From positions 1-41,874 of IMG/VR virus record IMGVR_UViG_3300046170_000170: a DNA stretch of 41,874 nucleotides; one strand, given 5' to 3'. Below are positions 13,612-24,507 of the stretch, one piece after another. The notes beneath the pieces were generated by a model, which was not told where the DNA came from, searched no databases, and was given only the letters and a program-made list of their open reading frames with translations. Both the position numbers and the translations under genes were made by a program. Numbering within the stretch: the stretch's first letter is position 1; each line of letters opens with the position of its first letter. The stretch comes from a virus.

Positions 13612-15636
13612 TTATCCAGTCGGGCTGGCTATGCCCCGCACATCCTCTGAATTACGCAGAACCTCAAGTTCGGCTTCATCGATGCGCTGCTTGTGGACGA
13701 ACTGGGATTCCTTGAGATCCATGTTGTCCGACTGTAGTGCGTGAGATGCCTCAGCCTTCGCGCGATCAATCTCAATCTTTGCGATTGTCGATTGTGCGTT
13801 GGTGCTGGCGTTCATCTCTGCGACTGCTGTCTGACGCTCTTGCAGCTCCATCTGCTTCATAGCCATCTGTGCCTGCATTTCCTGGGCAGGATCTGGCTGT
13901 GGTGGAGGGATCTGCTCTGGTGGTGTCAGGAACTCCTCAACATTGAGGATGCCCTGCTGTTCCAGAATCTTCTTCAGCATCGCAAATCTGTTGTTCATGC
14001 CGTACATCGGCTGAATGGCTGGGTCTTGGCTGAACAGGGAGTGCAGAGACAACATCTTCTGTGCCTCACGGTCTTGTTCGCCATAGCCAAGTTTCAGCTC
14101 AACCATGACGTCCCTCTTCTCTTTCCAAGAAGCGGGGTCCACCTCTACGTATGCACCAGAAATCTCCACGATCTTCTGTTGGCTCTCATTAGCAACCACC
14201 AGCGAGTAGATTTCGTGGAATAGCGATTTGACGAATTGAGCGAAATGTCTGGCTATTATCTTTTGTCGTTGCTGCCCCATAGTGGCGAGCTGCTCTACCA
14301 GTGCGGCAGAGTTTTGCTTTGATACCGCATCCTTGTTCAGACCAGTGTTTAGCGATGAAATGCCAGTGTTCTGCTCCTGATCCTCACTCAGCGCATCCAA
14401 TGTCTGAAAGACGAATGGGTTCAATGGTGCTTGTGGCATTGGGCTGATTGCGTCCGGTCTGGACACGTTGACTAGGCCACCCACTCTGTTGTCGATCAGC
14501 TCTCTTGGATTTGTGAGACCACCTTTGACGACCATGTATCTTGGATTGTTGGTGATCATGGCGTGATCTAGGATTGATCGGGTCAGGATAGTTCGGGCGT
14601 TTTGTGTCGCGCACAGTTTCTCCGCAAAGTTTGATCCATAGAAAGCGTGAGGTATTGGCAGAGGAACGAAGGTGACAAAAGGCCGTCTGTCCACTTCCTC
14701 GATGTCCAACAGTGCGTTTCCGGCCTTCACAACACGGTGAAGCGTAGCAACGCCAGTGCCTTCCACATCCATCATGATATAGGCTTCGTAGCAGAGAATA
14801 TTGCGGACTTGGTCTTGGTATCCGTGGCTGTTAAAGCCTCTATTCTCGCTGATGCCATCATGTCTGGCTAAGATTTCGGGGTCGGTTTCCAGTGTCACAT
14901 CTTCGTGATCACCTATGTCATCCAGCTTGTCTGAGTCTGGATACATTTCCCGCAGCTCCGACAAAGTTTTGTGGGTTCTGTGGGCGACAAAGTTGCTGTC
15001 CTCAAGGCTTTTGCATTGTGCCTCAACGACCAGCTCCTCTGGTGGGATTGCTTCGATGACAACCTGTGACGTGTCTCGCCTGACACCAATCGTGCCGGAA
15101 ACCATACCCATGTCGTCAGTCTTGCTGTCGATCAGTTCGATTTCATCCTGTGCCAGCAGCATATCAAGCTGGTCTTGGGTGATGGCTGTGAACTCTTCCT
15201 CGTCAACTTCCTCGCTTTCGCTCCAGAATACCTTCGTGCAGCCCACTCTGGCCATCAGGCCGTCATGGATCACAGTGGAAAATATGTCGAAACCATCGTT
15301 CTGTCTGAAGAGGACGTAATCGGTATAAGCGGAGCATATAGCTGCCGTTTGCACATCCTCTGGACCTTGTGGAGCGAATTTGACGATCCGATTGCCAGCG
15401 GAAAAGGTTTCCAATAGCGCAGCTTGCATCGATTGCACTGCATTGTAGACATCTTGGGAAACGAACTTGGAGTTTCCATCGTGCGCTGGTCGTGGCAGCC
15501 GTGCCTGATAGTAGTCTTGGACCTTCTTACGTTCACGTGATAGCTGGCTGTCGTAGTAACCGACTGAGGTTTTGATATTGTCCTCAACCAGCTTGACGAT
15601 TTCAGCATCGTCGAGCTTGCGATAGTCTGTTTTCAT
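13612..15636 (-). CDS. Portal protein, 674 aa
   Basis: The twelve-fold ring through which DNA enters the head. The N-terminus MKTDYRKLDDAEIVKLVEDN follows the terminase stop by 4 bases, which sets the start at 15636. The body has the portal-type pattern SVGYYDSQLSRERKKVQDYY, FSAGNRIVKFAP, GLMARVGCTKVFW, PIPHAFYGSNFAEKLCATQN and ILDHAMITNNPRYMV. The C-terminal 100 residues are a Gln/Met-rich coiled coil (AQMAMKQMELQERQTAVAEM) that would form the barrel. Length and pattern fit P22/SU10-like portals rather than the shorter T7 gp8. This argues for a mosaic head module. Confidence 0.88.
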   Translation of the reverse strand: MKTDYRKLDDAEIVKLVEDNIKTSVGYYDSQLSRERKKVQDYYQARLPRPAHDGNSKFVSQDVYNAVQSMQAALLETFSAGNRIVKFAPQGPEDVQTAAICSAYTDYVLFRQNDGFDIFSTVIHDGLMARVGCTKVFWSESEEVDEEEFTAITQDQLDMLLAQDEIELIDSKTDDMGMVSGTIGVRRDTSQVVIEAIPPEELVVEAQCKSLEDSNFVAHRTHKTLSELREMYPDSDKLDDIGDHEDVTLETDPEILARHDGISENRGFNSHGYQDQVRNILCYEAYIMMDVEGTGVATLHRVVKAGNALLDIEEVDRRPFVTFVPLPIPHAFYGSNFAEKLCATQNARTILTRSILDHAMITNNPRYMVVKGGLTNPRELIDNRVGGLVNVSRPDAISPMPQAPLNPFVFQTLDALSEDQEQNTGISSLNTGLNKDAVSKQNSAALVEQLATMGQQRQKIIARHFAQFVKSLFHEIYSLVVANESQQKIVEISGAYVEVDPASWKEKRDVMVELKLGYGEQDREAQKMLSLHSLFSQDPAIQPMYGMNNRFAMLKKILEQQGILNVEEFLTPPEQIPPPQPDPAQEMQAQMAMKQMELQERQTAVAEMNASTNAQSTIAKIEIDRAKAEASHALQSDNMDLKESQFVHKQRIDEAELEVLRNSEDVRGIASPTG

Positions 15637-15640
15637 TCGG

Positions 15641-17212
15641 TTACACCATTTCAATATAGAGGTCGTCTGGGATTTCGGTTGGCTCCCACGCACCCTCATG
15701 GACGTGATTTGCTAGGGCCAAGGCCATGACACAATCGTCATGGCAGTTCGCTTCAGCCTCCATCGCACCAGTTTCGGTGACGATGTAGGTCAGCATTTCC
15801 CTGATTGTTGTGAGGTCGTTGAGTTCCAGCTCACCCTCGCGCATTGATGCACGGAGCTGATCGATGATGAGAGGTTTAGTTTTTGCCGTGGTGGTGAAAC
15901 CCAGCTTGACCGTTTCTCTGTCTGTCAGCTTATCGACTTGGGTCTCCAAGTACATGTTGCTGTAAGCAAAGTCTTTGCCCAGCCGTGTGCATGTCAGGAT
16001 GCCGTGTGAGTTGTTTTCAACGATTATGAACGCTTCGTTGTAATATTCCCCAAGCGCATACAGGATCTCAGCAAAGAAATCAGGATGGACGTGGCCTCGC
16101 CACGTTGCGACTTGCCGTTTCTTGCTGTCCAAGACTTGCGCGACTGAATAGTCTCCGTTTCGGACGCCCATAGAGCTATCTGCGCCAACCACATAGGTTT
16201 CTCCTGGGTTGTGGGGGATGTAGGTAGTCAGCTCCCCTCGCCTGTTGTGAACGAACTCATCATTCTCCAATGCCAGACGTTCCTTCACATCTCTGGCTGT
16301 CTTGAGGCAGCTTTGAAGCTGCTCAGGATTGAAGACAGGTCGTCCAGTGGTGAGGAAGGCTTCTTCGGGTTCTGCTGGGTATTCCTGCCGAAACAAATCG
16401 ATGCCGTTTTGGGCGATCTTGCGTCTGCGGAACATGAGCTGACTGTCATCAAGGTCGTATTGCTCAACGAGGTCGTCTTCTTCGGGCGTGCGTTCAAAGT
16501 TGTCAGGCACATCCTCACGGTATTCTGGGTCACAGAACCATGGAATGAAGACTGGAACGAACCCATTTGTCCCGTCCACTGCACCACGCCAGAGGTCGTG
16601 ATAGATGCCGGTGACGCCATTTGCCGTCGATTCAACGAAGATGGCTGTGCCTTTTGTGTTCGGGATTGCCTGTGTCAGGCCGTTCCATATCTCTAGCGCC
16701 GTGCTTTTCGGCCAGAAGGCTAGTTCCGAGGCGTGAACGTGAGTAAGCGTTTCACCGCGTCCAACGCTGTCGCCGCCTGCTGTCGCCACAACGTAACTTG
16801 AGTCAAGAACATCGAACGACAACTCTCGTCTGCTTGAGTATTTTGTGTGCGGCCTAAGTATTTCGGGACAGTTTTCATGAAACCTCTTGGTCATGTCGAA
16901 CAATGCTCTGGTGCTATCACTATGATGTGTGATCACCATCGCTTTCTTCGCTTTTTGTTGGGAGACGGAGTGGTAAAGGTAGCCGCCTGTGTAGGTGCTG
17001 AGACCCTGCTGGCGAGCTTTGAGAATGATGACACGAACCTTGCCCTCACTCTCCATTTGCTTGGTTACTGCTTCATCAAGGATCTGTTGGGCCGGATTGA
17101 GTTCCAGCGGAGCGATGGCTCCATCCTTCGTGCGTATCTTCAAGGCTGATTTAGAGTAGAAACGGAAGTCTTCAAAAAGGCGCTTACGAACTTTCTGGAG
17201 TCTCTTGTCCAT
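15641..17212 (-). CDS. terL: Terminase large subunit, 523 aa
   Basis: The DNA-packaging motor. The N-terminal ATPase domain has a Walker A-like KARQQGLST (about 65-73) and a Walker B region around HASELAFW. The C-terminal nuclease domain has the acidic residues in YVVGADSSMG (about residue 347) and NCHDDCVMAL (about 490). The product ends DDLYIEMV. It overlaps the small-subunit gene by 29 bases and precedes portal by 4. Packaging type (cos or headful) cannot be seen from the protein; the circular closure of the sequence fits either circular permutation or terminal repeats. Confidence 0.93.
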   Translation of the reverse strand: MDKRLQKVRKRLFEDFRFYSKSALKIRTKDGAIAPLELNPAQQILDEAVTKQMESEGKVRVIILKARQQGLSTYTGGYLYHSVSQQKAKKAMVITHHSDSTRALFDMTKRFHENCPEILRPHTKYSSRRELSFDVLDSSYVVATAGGDSVGRGETLTHVHASELAFWPKSTALEIWNGLTQAIPNTKGTAIFVESTANGVTGIYHDLWRGAVDGTNGFVPVFIPWFCDPEYREDVPDNFERTPEEDDLVEQYDLDDSQLMFRRRKIAQNGIDLFRQEYPAEPEEAFLTTGRPVFNPEQLQSCLKTARDVKERLALENDEFVHNRRGELTTYIPHNPGETYVVGADSSMGVRNGDYSVAQVLDSKKRQVATWRGHVHPDFFAEILYALGEYYNEAFIIVENNSHGILTCTRLGKDFAYSNMYLETQVDKLTDRETVKLGFTTTAKTKPLIIDQLRASMREGELELNDLTTIREMLTYIVTETGAMEAEANCHDDCVMALALANHVHEGAWEPTEIPDDLYIEMV

Positions 17213-17675
17213 CTTCTTCCAACAGACTGCTCAGAAACTCTTCAGCCTTGCCGATTGAGACTTCTGATTTGCTGACGGGTTTGGAACGGGTGAAGTCAAG
17301 GACAAGGCGAGCTGCCGCAAGCCTTTCCCGTGTTTCTCCGGGTACTTGGACGATTTCCACAGCGGCTTCTAGTGCCTGCTTTGCGTACTCGTCCTCAATG
17401 TTGAATTTTTCTGCCATTATTTTAACCGCCTTTTTTGCTTCCTTCTTTGCTGCATCACGTATGGGTTCGATCTGATGCTTTCTAAATCCGTCCGGCACAC
17501 CTTTTGGTCTACCGGCATTTTTACGTGGCTTGGTTGACCACTGTCGTCTGAGTTCACGGCCCTCAGGTGTTTCCATGAGTGTCGCAAAGTAGTTTTTCTT
17601 TGGTGCTTTGTGAGGAGCCTTACCTTGCCCAACCTTCGAAGGTGACTTTGCCCTCGCTTTACGCTGCTGCGGCAT
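17184..17675 (-). CDS. terS: Probable terminase small subunit, 163 aa
   Basis: The start at 17675 (MPQQRKARAKSPSK) has AAAGGAAC in front. The N-terminal 60 residues are very basic, followed by KPRKNAGRPKGVPDGFRKHQ, which resembles a DNA-binding segment, and helices with AKQALEAAVEIVQVPGETRE and LVLDFTRSKPVSKSEVSIGK. The last motif (DF-x(3)-KP-x-S-x(5)-I) recurs in small terminase proteins. Size and place directly before the large subunit support the call. It recognises the phage DNA for packaging. Confidence 0.75.
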   Translation of the reverse strand: MPQQRKARAKSPSKVGQGKAPHKAPKKNYFATLMETPEGRELRRQWSTKPRKNAGRPKGVPDGFRKHQIEPIRDAAKKEAKKAVKIMAEKFNIEDEYAKQALEAAVEIVQVPGETRERLAAARLVLDFTRSKPVSKSEVSIGKAEEFLSSLLEEDGQETPESS

Positions 17676-19944
17676 TGGTTTTGTTCCTTTGTTGTCGTGC
17701 GATACGTTCGACGTATGGCAACAGGTGTTTTTCAGCCAATTCTGGCTGTCTGAGCCGCTGTTCAGCTTTTGCAACGATTTCTAGGGCAGCTTCGAGGGGG
17801 CGTGGCCCCAAGTTCGTTCCCAATTCGGTCAAAGCGTTCTGGAGAATGGCTTTGTCCATCAGGGGGATGGAATTATCGTCGTTGATGGCTCTGCGTTCTC
17901 TGTTGAGCACCTTTTGATTGTCGGCCTTGCCCTTTTCACGGGCTTGATCACGGTTTTGTGGCTCTGGGCTGTCATCTCTGACCCGTTCACGGACCATTTT
18001 CTGTTGGAGACGTGGATCAGTGTCCACGACCACGTTGATCCGCTGGATTAAAGGCGAAAGCATGTCATTTGAGATGCGTCCACCACGGTCTACGCTGATG
18101 CGATACTCGTTGATGGTCTTCTGCATCGTTGGTGAGACGCCAATGCGTTCCATAATGTTCAAGATGTCGGCTACACCACGTCTATCCAAGCCTGTGGCTT
18201 GTTCAACGGTATCTTGGACTGAGCCAGGAGTGGGCGCCGCACCCGCACGTGTGTTCGCTCTGACCTCAGCCTGTCTGTTTTGCCTCTCTGTCAGCTTTCG
18301 CTGCTGTTCTTCGGCTTCTGCCAACGCTCTTCCGGCTCTGAGGCTAGGTGCGGTTGGCTGCTGAGTGCCTTGTTGCTGTTGATCACGGAGGAATTTCGCC
18401 ACATTACTGCGGCGACCTGTGACTTTGTCGATTGTTCTTCCGGCAGCGACAGCTCCCAACTGGGCTGGGATAGATGCACCACCTGTCACTCCTGCCGCGG
18501 CTCCCGATAGACCCAAACGAGTGGGCAATTCGATCAAGGCGCGGTTGCTGTAGCCAGTATTCGTTGGGAGTGGGGAGAGTGCGTCTGTGAATTGGGACAG
18601 ACCGCCGACATATCCACGGTTGTGGAGTTCGGTCAGCTCATTTGACTGTCTGAACAGCCTGACGAGCTGCTGACCTTCAGCAGAGGCACCAAGTAGACGT
18701 TGGGTTGCCTCCATTTCGGCTTTCCCGACTACTGTTTTGGTCTTGGTTCTGGCCTGTTTTCTTGCTCTGGTGACTGCCGCCTTGTCAGCTCTGACTTGGT
18801 CGCTGTCTGAATCTTTGGGTTTCAGCTCATTCTTGATGTCGCCCATTGTCTGGTCGATGTCACTGACGAGACGGGTGTGAACCAGATCCACGGCTGCTCT
18901 TGCGCCTTTTGCATCAGTGGCATTGGAAACATTGTTGACGTCGAAGTCGTTCTCTTCTGCTGCTTGCTGGATGCGTTGCGCTACGTCTGCGGCTGCTTCT
19001 GGGTCTGTTGGAGTGTATCCACCAGGAAGAGCTGAACGCACACCTCTGCCAATGCCTGCACCAGTTTCGATTGCTGTTCTTGTTCCACCACCGATAGTGC
19101 CGCCGATTGCTGCTGTATCAATCGCACGGTCAATCAGCTCGTCTGGGGTGTATTCGCCACCCATTGCGGCTGTTGATCCTACGATTGCAGCTTCTTGAGA
19201 CAGTTCAGTTCCTGCCTCTCCTACTGTGGAGCCAGCGATGCGTCTACCGATAGCTGCGGCAGCGTTGGGTTTGCCTTTCTTGATCAGCTCCTCAACGACT
19301 TGCTCACCAGTCATATTGGCCAGTTTTGACTTTGGGATGACTTTGCCAGCGCCAAAACGGTCAAGGATGCCTATGAGGACACCCACTCCGCTTGCAACTG
19401 CGCTGTCGTATTGTCCGGTTTTCTCTTCTTGCTCCATAGCAGTTTCACCCGCACCCATGAGTGCAGATCCTGCGATTGTGGTGCCAGACAGCACAGCGGC
19501 TGCTGGAAGTGAGAAAGGAGCAGTGAGAGCTGCCAGACCAGTGCCAGCGATTGCTGCACCGCCAGAGGCTGCATTTTCAGCCGTCTTTTCGCCAATCCAA
19601 CCAAGTGCCGCACTGATGCCACCATCTTCGTAGGTGTCAGCCAGAGAGCCTGTGTAGGTGGGCTTGTAGCCACCTTCTTGGATGTCTTTCTCCTGCTGGG
19701 CAACAATGCCGGAGCCAATGCCCTTCACTGTGTCTGATCCAACAAGGTCGCCGACAACTTCGACGCCCTTGCCGAACATCTGTTGTGCGCGGTCAACGCT
19801 GTATCCGAAGGCACTGTCAGTTGGCCCGCTGCGTTCCTGTTGTCTGGCTTGCCTTATCATTTGAGCGATGGCTTGGGCATCTGCTGTATTTCCGGCTGCG
19901 TCTGCCTTTTGCAGTGCGCCGACAAGCTCTTGCATTGTCGCCAT
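17659..19944 (-). CDS. Internal virion / ejection protein, 761 aa
   Basis: The protein starts MATMQELVGALQKADAAGNT, an ejection-protein type N-terminal helix pair. Long Ala/Gly-rich hydrophobic stretches follow (about 125-190, with AAIAGTGLAALTAPFSLPAA), and further ones near 240-310. The second half is helical and charged, with QQQ-rich linkers. Amphipathic, membrane-prone internal proteins of this size are expelled into the cell to form a trans-envelope channel in podoviruses. No enzyme motif is visible. It lies 11 bases after the transglycosylase gene and overlaps terS by 17. Confidence 0.75.
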   Translation of the reverse strand: MATMQELVGALQKADAAGNTADAQAIAQMIRQARQQERSGPTDSAFGYSVDRAQQMFGKGVEVVGDLVGSDTVKGIGSGIVAQQEKDIQEGGYKPTYTGSLADTYEDGGISAALGWIGEKTAENAASGGAAIAGTGLAALTAPFSLPAAAVLSGTTIAGSALMGAGETAMEQEEKTGQYDSAVASGVGVLIGILDRFGAGKVIPKSKLANMTGEQVVEELIKKGKPNAAAAIGRRIAGSTVGEAGTELSQEAAIVGSTAAMGGEYTPDELIDRAIDTAAIGGTIGGGTRTAIETGAGIGRGVRSALPGGYTPTDPEAAADVAQRIQQAAEENDFDVNNVSNATDAKGARAAVDLVHTRLVSDIDQTMGDIKNELKPKDSDSDQVRADKAAVTRARKQARTKTKTVVGKAEMEATQRLLGASAEGQQLVRLFRQSNELTELHNRGYVGGLSQFTDALSPLPTNTGYSNRALIELPTRLGLSGAAAGVTGGASIPAQLGAVAAGRTIDKVTGRRSNVAKFLRDQQQQGTQQPTAPSLRAGRALAEAEEQQRKLTERQNRQAEVRANTRAGAAPTPGSVQDTVEQATGLDRRGVADILNIMERIGVSPTMQKTINEYRISVDRGGRISNDMLSPLIQRINVVVDTDPRLQQKMVRERVRDDSPEPQNRDQAREKGKADNQKVLNRERRAINDDNSIPLMDKAILQNALTELGTNLGPRPLEAALEIVAKAEQRLRQPELAEKHLLPYVERIARQQRNKTNAAAA

Positions 19945-19955
19945 GCTTAATGCTC

Positions 19956-21549
19956 CTAAAGGTTATATTTGGTGAGGATGTCCTGTTGTTCAGCCGAAGG
20001 CGTGAACGAATTGCCCATGCCGCCGCTGAATTGGTCAACCTGAGCTGAGGACGCTCTATCTGAGACAGTCTCGCCAGTAGATAGACGGCGCCTGATGTCT
20101 TGGAGTGCAGATTTGCGAGCCTTGATCCAGTCGATCCAGACTTGCTCATCCTGCGTATCCTGTGGAGCCGGTGACATGAACAGGTCCATCTCTTTGTTGG
20201 AGATTGCACCTTTTGTCTGGGCTACACGCAGCAATGTGTCGTCAACTCGCAGTTTCTTGAGCAACAGACGGGCTGACGCCTCTGGGTTGCCAACGATGTT
20301 GTCCCAAGCTGCTCCAAACGTACTGTCGAAAGAAGCCTGTGAGGCTCATGCCTTCGTCTTCGAGGTAGCCAAGCGCACGATCCATATCGAACAGTGTTTC
20401 ATCAATTTGTCCCACACGTTCTGCATTTTCTGCGGCTTGTTTGCTGGTCTCACCCTTTGCCATTGCATCCATCTGTGCTTCGTAGGCTGCAAGGCCAGTG
20501 GAACGGTTGGCATCTTGGATTTCGCCGTAGGTTTGACCAATGGCTTGCAATGCTTGGAGACCGCCCTGCTCGCTTGCGCCAAGGCCGGCAGCTCCCATTC
20601 TGATCAGCATTTCGTTCATGCCAATCTCTTGGGGTGACGGAACCATGCTCATGTTGGACATGTCACGTCTGTTCTGGGTGACTGCTGGTTTGTTGGTCTG
20701 AGACGATAGCTGATCACGATAGAGTTTCGGCGCAGCCTGAACAGCCGGTGTAGATTGCATGGGCTGGGCGAGGATTGCCTCTTGGAAATTGTCGCCCTGT
20801 TGCGGGCCGTATGTCATCGGCTGGTTCTGCGGCTGTGCGTTCGCACCGCCTGAGAAAGCGTTGCCCATTGCCTGTCCAAGTGCGGAGACAAAAGAGTTGT
20901 CGCCTACTTGTGTGCCGTCGATGTTCAATGCAGCGTCATCCTCAGATGGCATCGCCATCTGCAAGGCTGGAGCCGTTGTTGCTTGTTTCGCTTGGTTTTC
21001 TGCTCTTATTTGAGCCAGAAGCCTCGCAGCTTGTCCTAGTTGTGTTCCATCGATGGCAATGTTCGGATCGTCTTCTCCTGGCATGGACATGAATGTGGTG
21101 TTCGCCATCTTTTCTGTTTCCTGTGATTGGGTTCTGTTCAAAAACTCCGCTGCTCTTCGGACGTAGTCTTGGGTTTCTTTGGGCAAGTCTTCGATCCTGC
21201 CGCCAGACGCCAGCCAGCTTTCAGCAGCCGTTGGCCCCATGTTGTAAGCCGCCAGCTTTTGCAGCGGCGTTGTGAAACCGTGATAGTCGGAATAGCCAGA
21301 GACATATTGCTCTGCTAATGCACGGCCAGAATTTGGATCACGGACCAACGCTGGGTCGATGTTGGCGGGCATTTTGTAGCCCATGTTGTGGAGGTTCTTT
21401 TCAAGGAACTGATAGGGGCCGATTGCCCCCTTCTTGCTCCTCGCATTTCTGGCGTCTTTGAGTGAAAGATGGCCAGTCTCTGCGTGTCGGATAGCGTCAA
21501 GAAGCATGGGCATCGGCAGCGTGGATGTGCTGAGAATACCTAGTGCCAT
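19956..21549 (-). pseudogene. Internal virion lytic transglycosylase, frame broken near 20328
   Basis: The N-terminal 150 residues are a lytic transglycosylase (SLT) domain. It has AIRHAETGHLSLKDARNARS with a catalytic Glu in RHAETG, then KKGAIGPYQFLEKN and AAYNMGPTAAESWLASGG. The rest is Gln/Met-rich linker. The first frame ends in 30 unlikely residues after GMSLTGFF. The neighbouring frame continues exactly there as DSTFGAAWDNIVGNPEASAR, then LLLKKLRVDD to the stop at 19956. One extra base at 20328 explains the break, giving a 530-aa protein. The enzyme would open peptidoglycan during DNA injection. The reading frame is otherwise clean. Confidence 0.85.
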
Positions 21550-21551
21550 AT

Positions 21552-22587
21552 CTAGAACGTCACATTGTCATTGTAGAAACCGAAATTGCCACCACGTGGA
21601 ACCGCTGGTGGCATGGTTGGTGTGGGTGGCTGCTGTTGCTTGAACAAGTCAGCAATGTTTCCACCAGCACCGAAGCCCATCATGGCTCCTGAGAGTGCAG
21701 CCGTGTATGGGTTAGCTGTGTTTGGCCTCACCTGTCCGACAGCCGGTAGACCACCCAATAGATTGTTGAACCCACCATATTGGTTCATCGCAAAGTCGCG
21801 CTGGCGTTCGAACAGATCACGATCAGCGTCAAGCTGACCTTGCCGGTCTGTCTGGAACGCACTGCCACCTCTTGTGAGCATGTTTCCGATGTTGGAACCC
21901 ATGCCAAATCCGATGCCGTAGGTGTTCTTCAAGCCTTCATTGGCCCGCATCATGTTTGAGATGTCTTGAGTGTTTGACTTCAGATACTGGTTGGTCAGGT
22001 TGTTGAAGACACCAGACGCAACGTCAGCACGGCGGTCATCCAATGCACGTTGGGCGATTGCCTCTTGGACCCCTGCCCTCGATGAGTTCGTGTTTCCCGT
22101 GCCGGAAGCAGCAGTGTTGATTCCTGGCATGGTTTGCTCATCAAATCGGCGCTGGCTATCACGCATTGCTGCATCTATGAGAGACTGCGCCTGCGGTGAG
22201 CTTGTAGCGTAATTGACGGCATTATCTAAGGTTGGCCCAGAAGCACGGTCATAGATGTTTCCAAAATTTGTACCGAAGCCAGCACCTTGGTTCATGAAAC
22301 CAGACGCACCACCCATTGCTCCACGACCAAAATCAGCCATGTAATTGAAGCCTTCACGTGACATCGGGTCCATTCCGGCATAGGTAGAGCCGCCATAGGC
22401 TCCTGTTGCCAGCGCATCATTCAATGCGCCTTCAGCATTGCCGAATAGACGTTGGTAGTAGGGTTCCTTCAGGTTGTAGGGCCGCATCTGCTGCTCTACA
22501 GCGTAGCGATTGGCGTTTGCGCTGTGCTTGGCTGCTTTATTCCCGAAATAACCGCCGATCAGTGATCCTGCTATTTCTCCGACTCAT
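21552..22587 (-). pseudogene. Internal core protein, 5' frame broken near 22582
   Basis: A good ribosome site (GAGGAAGAAC) precedes ATG at 22587, which reads only two sensible codons before the frame is lost. One base further on, the open frame reads GEIAGSLIGGYFGNKAAKHS, ANANRYAVEQQ, then MRPYNLKEPYYQRLFGNAEG. Removing the T at 22584 or a nearby base joins them as MSGEIAGS..., 344 aa. The glycine-zipper start, the RRFDEQTMPGINTAASGTGN segment and the Gln/Gly-rich end resemble internal core proteins of marine podoviruses. A shorter start at 22487 is the alternative if the break is real. Confidence 0.75.
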
Positions 22588-22605
22588 GTTGTTCTTCCTC
22601 TTGCT

Positions 22606-22884
22606 TTATACTGCCGCCCATGCGGAGCCATTGAAGTAGACGAGGCCGCTGAACCCGTTACCCAAAGGGTTCCACGGGCTGACGGCATAGCGCACCATTC
22701 CCTTCACGGGATTGTTCGGAGGTGCTTCGGCCACTTGGATGGAAGCGTCAGCGAGAGTGCTGATGGATTGCTCAATGCGTTGAAGTTCGTCTTGGATGTA
22801 GCGGCGCAGCCCCTCCTCTAGTTCGGGGTATTGACGCCGGATGTATTTGTTCACCAGTTGGTTGGTTTTATCTGAGAGAGCCAT
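22606..22884 (-). CDS. Conserved virion-cluster protein, 92 aa
   Basis: A helical N-terminus (YIRRQYPELEEGLRRYIQDE, LQRIEQSISTLADA) leads to a C-terminal strand region GMVRYAVSPWNPLGNGFSGL followed by VYFNGSAWAAV. The 'A-PP-x-x-P-x-x-GMVRYA-x-x-x-WNPLG... YFNG-(S)-AW' pattern is typical of a small fibre- or needle-type protein in podovirus tail modules. It lies 1 base after the tail tube gene, and could be a tail-tip or fibre-adaptor component. Confidence 0.75.
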   Translation of the reverse strand: MALSDKTNQLVNKYIRRQYPELEEGLRRYIQDELQRIEQSISTLADASIQVAEAPPNNPVKGMVRYAVSPWNPLGNGFSGLVYFNGSAWAAV

Positions 22885-22885
22885 G

Positions 22886-24506
22886 TCATCTGCTCCCTGT
22901 TGGGACCACGTTGATATCGAAACCGCTCAACTCAAAGTCTTTGTAATCTGAGGCGGCGAGTTTCATGCGATAGCTCAGATAGCGCCCCGCTGCCCGACTG
23001 TCGATTTTGTGATCTGTGGAGATGTCGAAGGTCACCGCACTTTCGAATGTCGGTGTATTCCGAGGGATGTCAGATGCCCCAAACTCAAAGGTCAGTGTGG
23101 TGTCGCTGGAATTGACCGTATCTGCCTGTGGGAACAATCTGGTCACGACAACGTAGTTTGTGGCGGCAGATCCTGCCTCGTCCAAATCTAATCCGGTTCT
23201 TTCCAGAAGTGGTGCTTTGGTGGCTTCAGTGTCTAATTGGAACGCGAGCTTGCCTTCATCACTGAGGTCAACAGCATATAGCTTGTCACTGGAAATGCCG
23301 TCGATGCTGTTATCCTCGCCAATCATCAGCGTGTGGCGGTCAAAGTTGTCTTCCTGGTCGAAGTATGACCCACCTGTGAGATTGTATGTGAGGCTTGTGT
23401 TTGCGTAGGTTGCGACTGACGCCACGTTTGCTGTCGTGCCGCTTGAGACGTTGGGTAGATCGTAGAATGACCACGTATTGTTGCGGTAGTTGTAGACGGC
23501 AGCGCGGTTGCATCTGTCGGAGTTTGTGAACGCAACTTGTTGGTCTGCTGAGTTGTAGCAGAACATAATCTCGTTCAGCGTCTCGTTGTGCTGCACAAAG
23601 CATACATTCGCACGGTTGTTGTTCAGGTTGTTGAAGATGTGGTTCTTGACCCGCTCATCGCAGATTGACTGCTTGGTTGTGCCATCGTGGACAAATATGT
23701 CTGCGGGTCCGAAACAGTAATGCTTTCCTTCCACCTCAACTGCACAATTCTGTGAAATCAGGCCAGCATCGGTGAATAGTTTTCTAAAGTTGAACAGGAA
23801 GTTTCCACCAACGAACTCCATCAAGAAGATGCTGTCGCTGGAATAGATGATGAAGTTGGAACCCAGAGTGGCTCCATCGACAATGCCTGTCCGCATTTCA
23901 ACGAGGTCATTTGTGCCTGCGCTGCGGGTTGTATCTGTCTCATCCCAAGAATCGGGAACATTGTTCGCCGTCACCAAGTTGGAAAACCGGACTCTGTTCG
24001 GAAAGGCCGTAGAGCCTTCGGTTGTGTTCAGTGCAATCAGGAAGTCGCCATAAGCCCGAAGCGCCGTGGCGCGGTAGTTAGATGGCCAATTCGTAAGGTC
24101 GGCGAAATTGGTGCCTTGCGGCCCACGGAACACAGGTACTCTGTCAGGGCGGTTGATGTAGACCACGTCTGCGAGCTGCGTTGCTGTAAAAGGACGGGGG
24201 TCACTTGAGCCGGATATGGAACCGGATCTGTTTGAAACTGTACCGCTGGCGTATTCGTGGATTGCGTATGAGTCGCTTACCATGATCACGCTGTCGTAGC
24301 CTGTGGCTGGCACCACTCCGAAAGACAAACGCGGGGTGAAGCCAAGGCTGTCTTTGACTGTGCGGAAGATCGGCGCCCGCCTGACTTTGCCCTTCATCAA
24401 ATCTGACATTGGTGGCAGTCGAGAAAGCGTTGATCGGAATGTTGTAGCTTGATGTGTCGGTTATGACCCCTGCGGAGCCAAGGTTGCGGACTGGGATGAT
24501 TGCCAT
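22886..24506 (-). pseudogene. Tail tubular/nozzle protein (gp12-like), frame broken near 24389
   Basis: The ATG at 24506 starts MAIIPVRNLGSAGVITDTSS and reaches TNVRFDEG, then turns to an unlikely frame. The neighbouring frame continues KVRRAPIFRTVKDSLGFTPR and stays open for 500 residues (NLTNWPSNYRA-like beta-propeller strands, MEFVGGNFLFNFRKLFTDAG, HYCFGPADIFVHDG, YNYRNNTWSFYDLP). An extra C at 24389 in gggcaaa explains the break; the repaired protein has 539 residues. The pattern is that of T7 gp12/P22 gp10-like nozzle proteins that close the tail tube. Confidence 0.88.
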
Positions 24507-24507
24507 T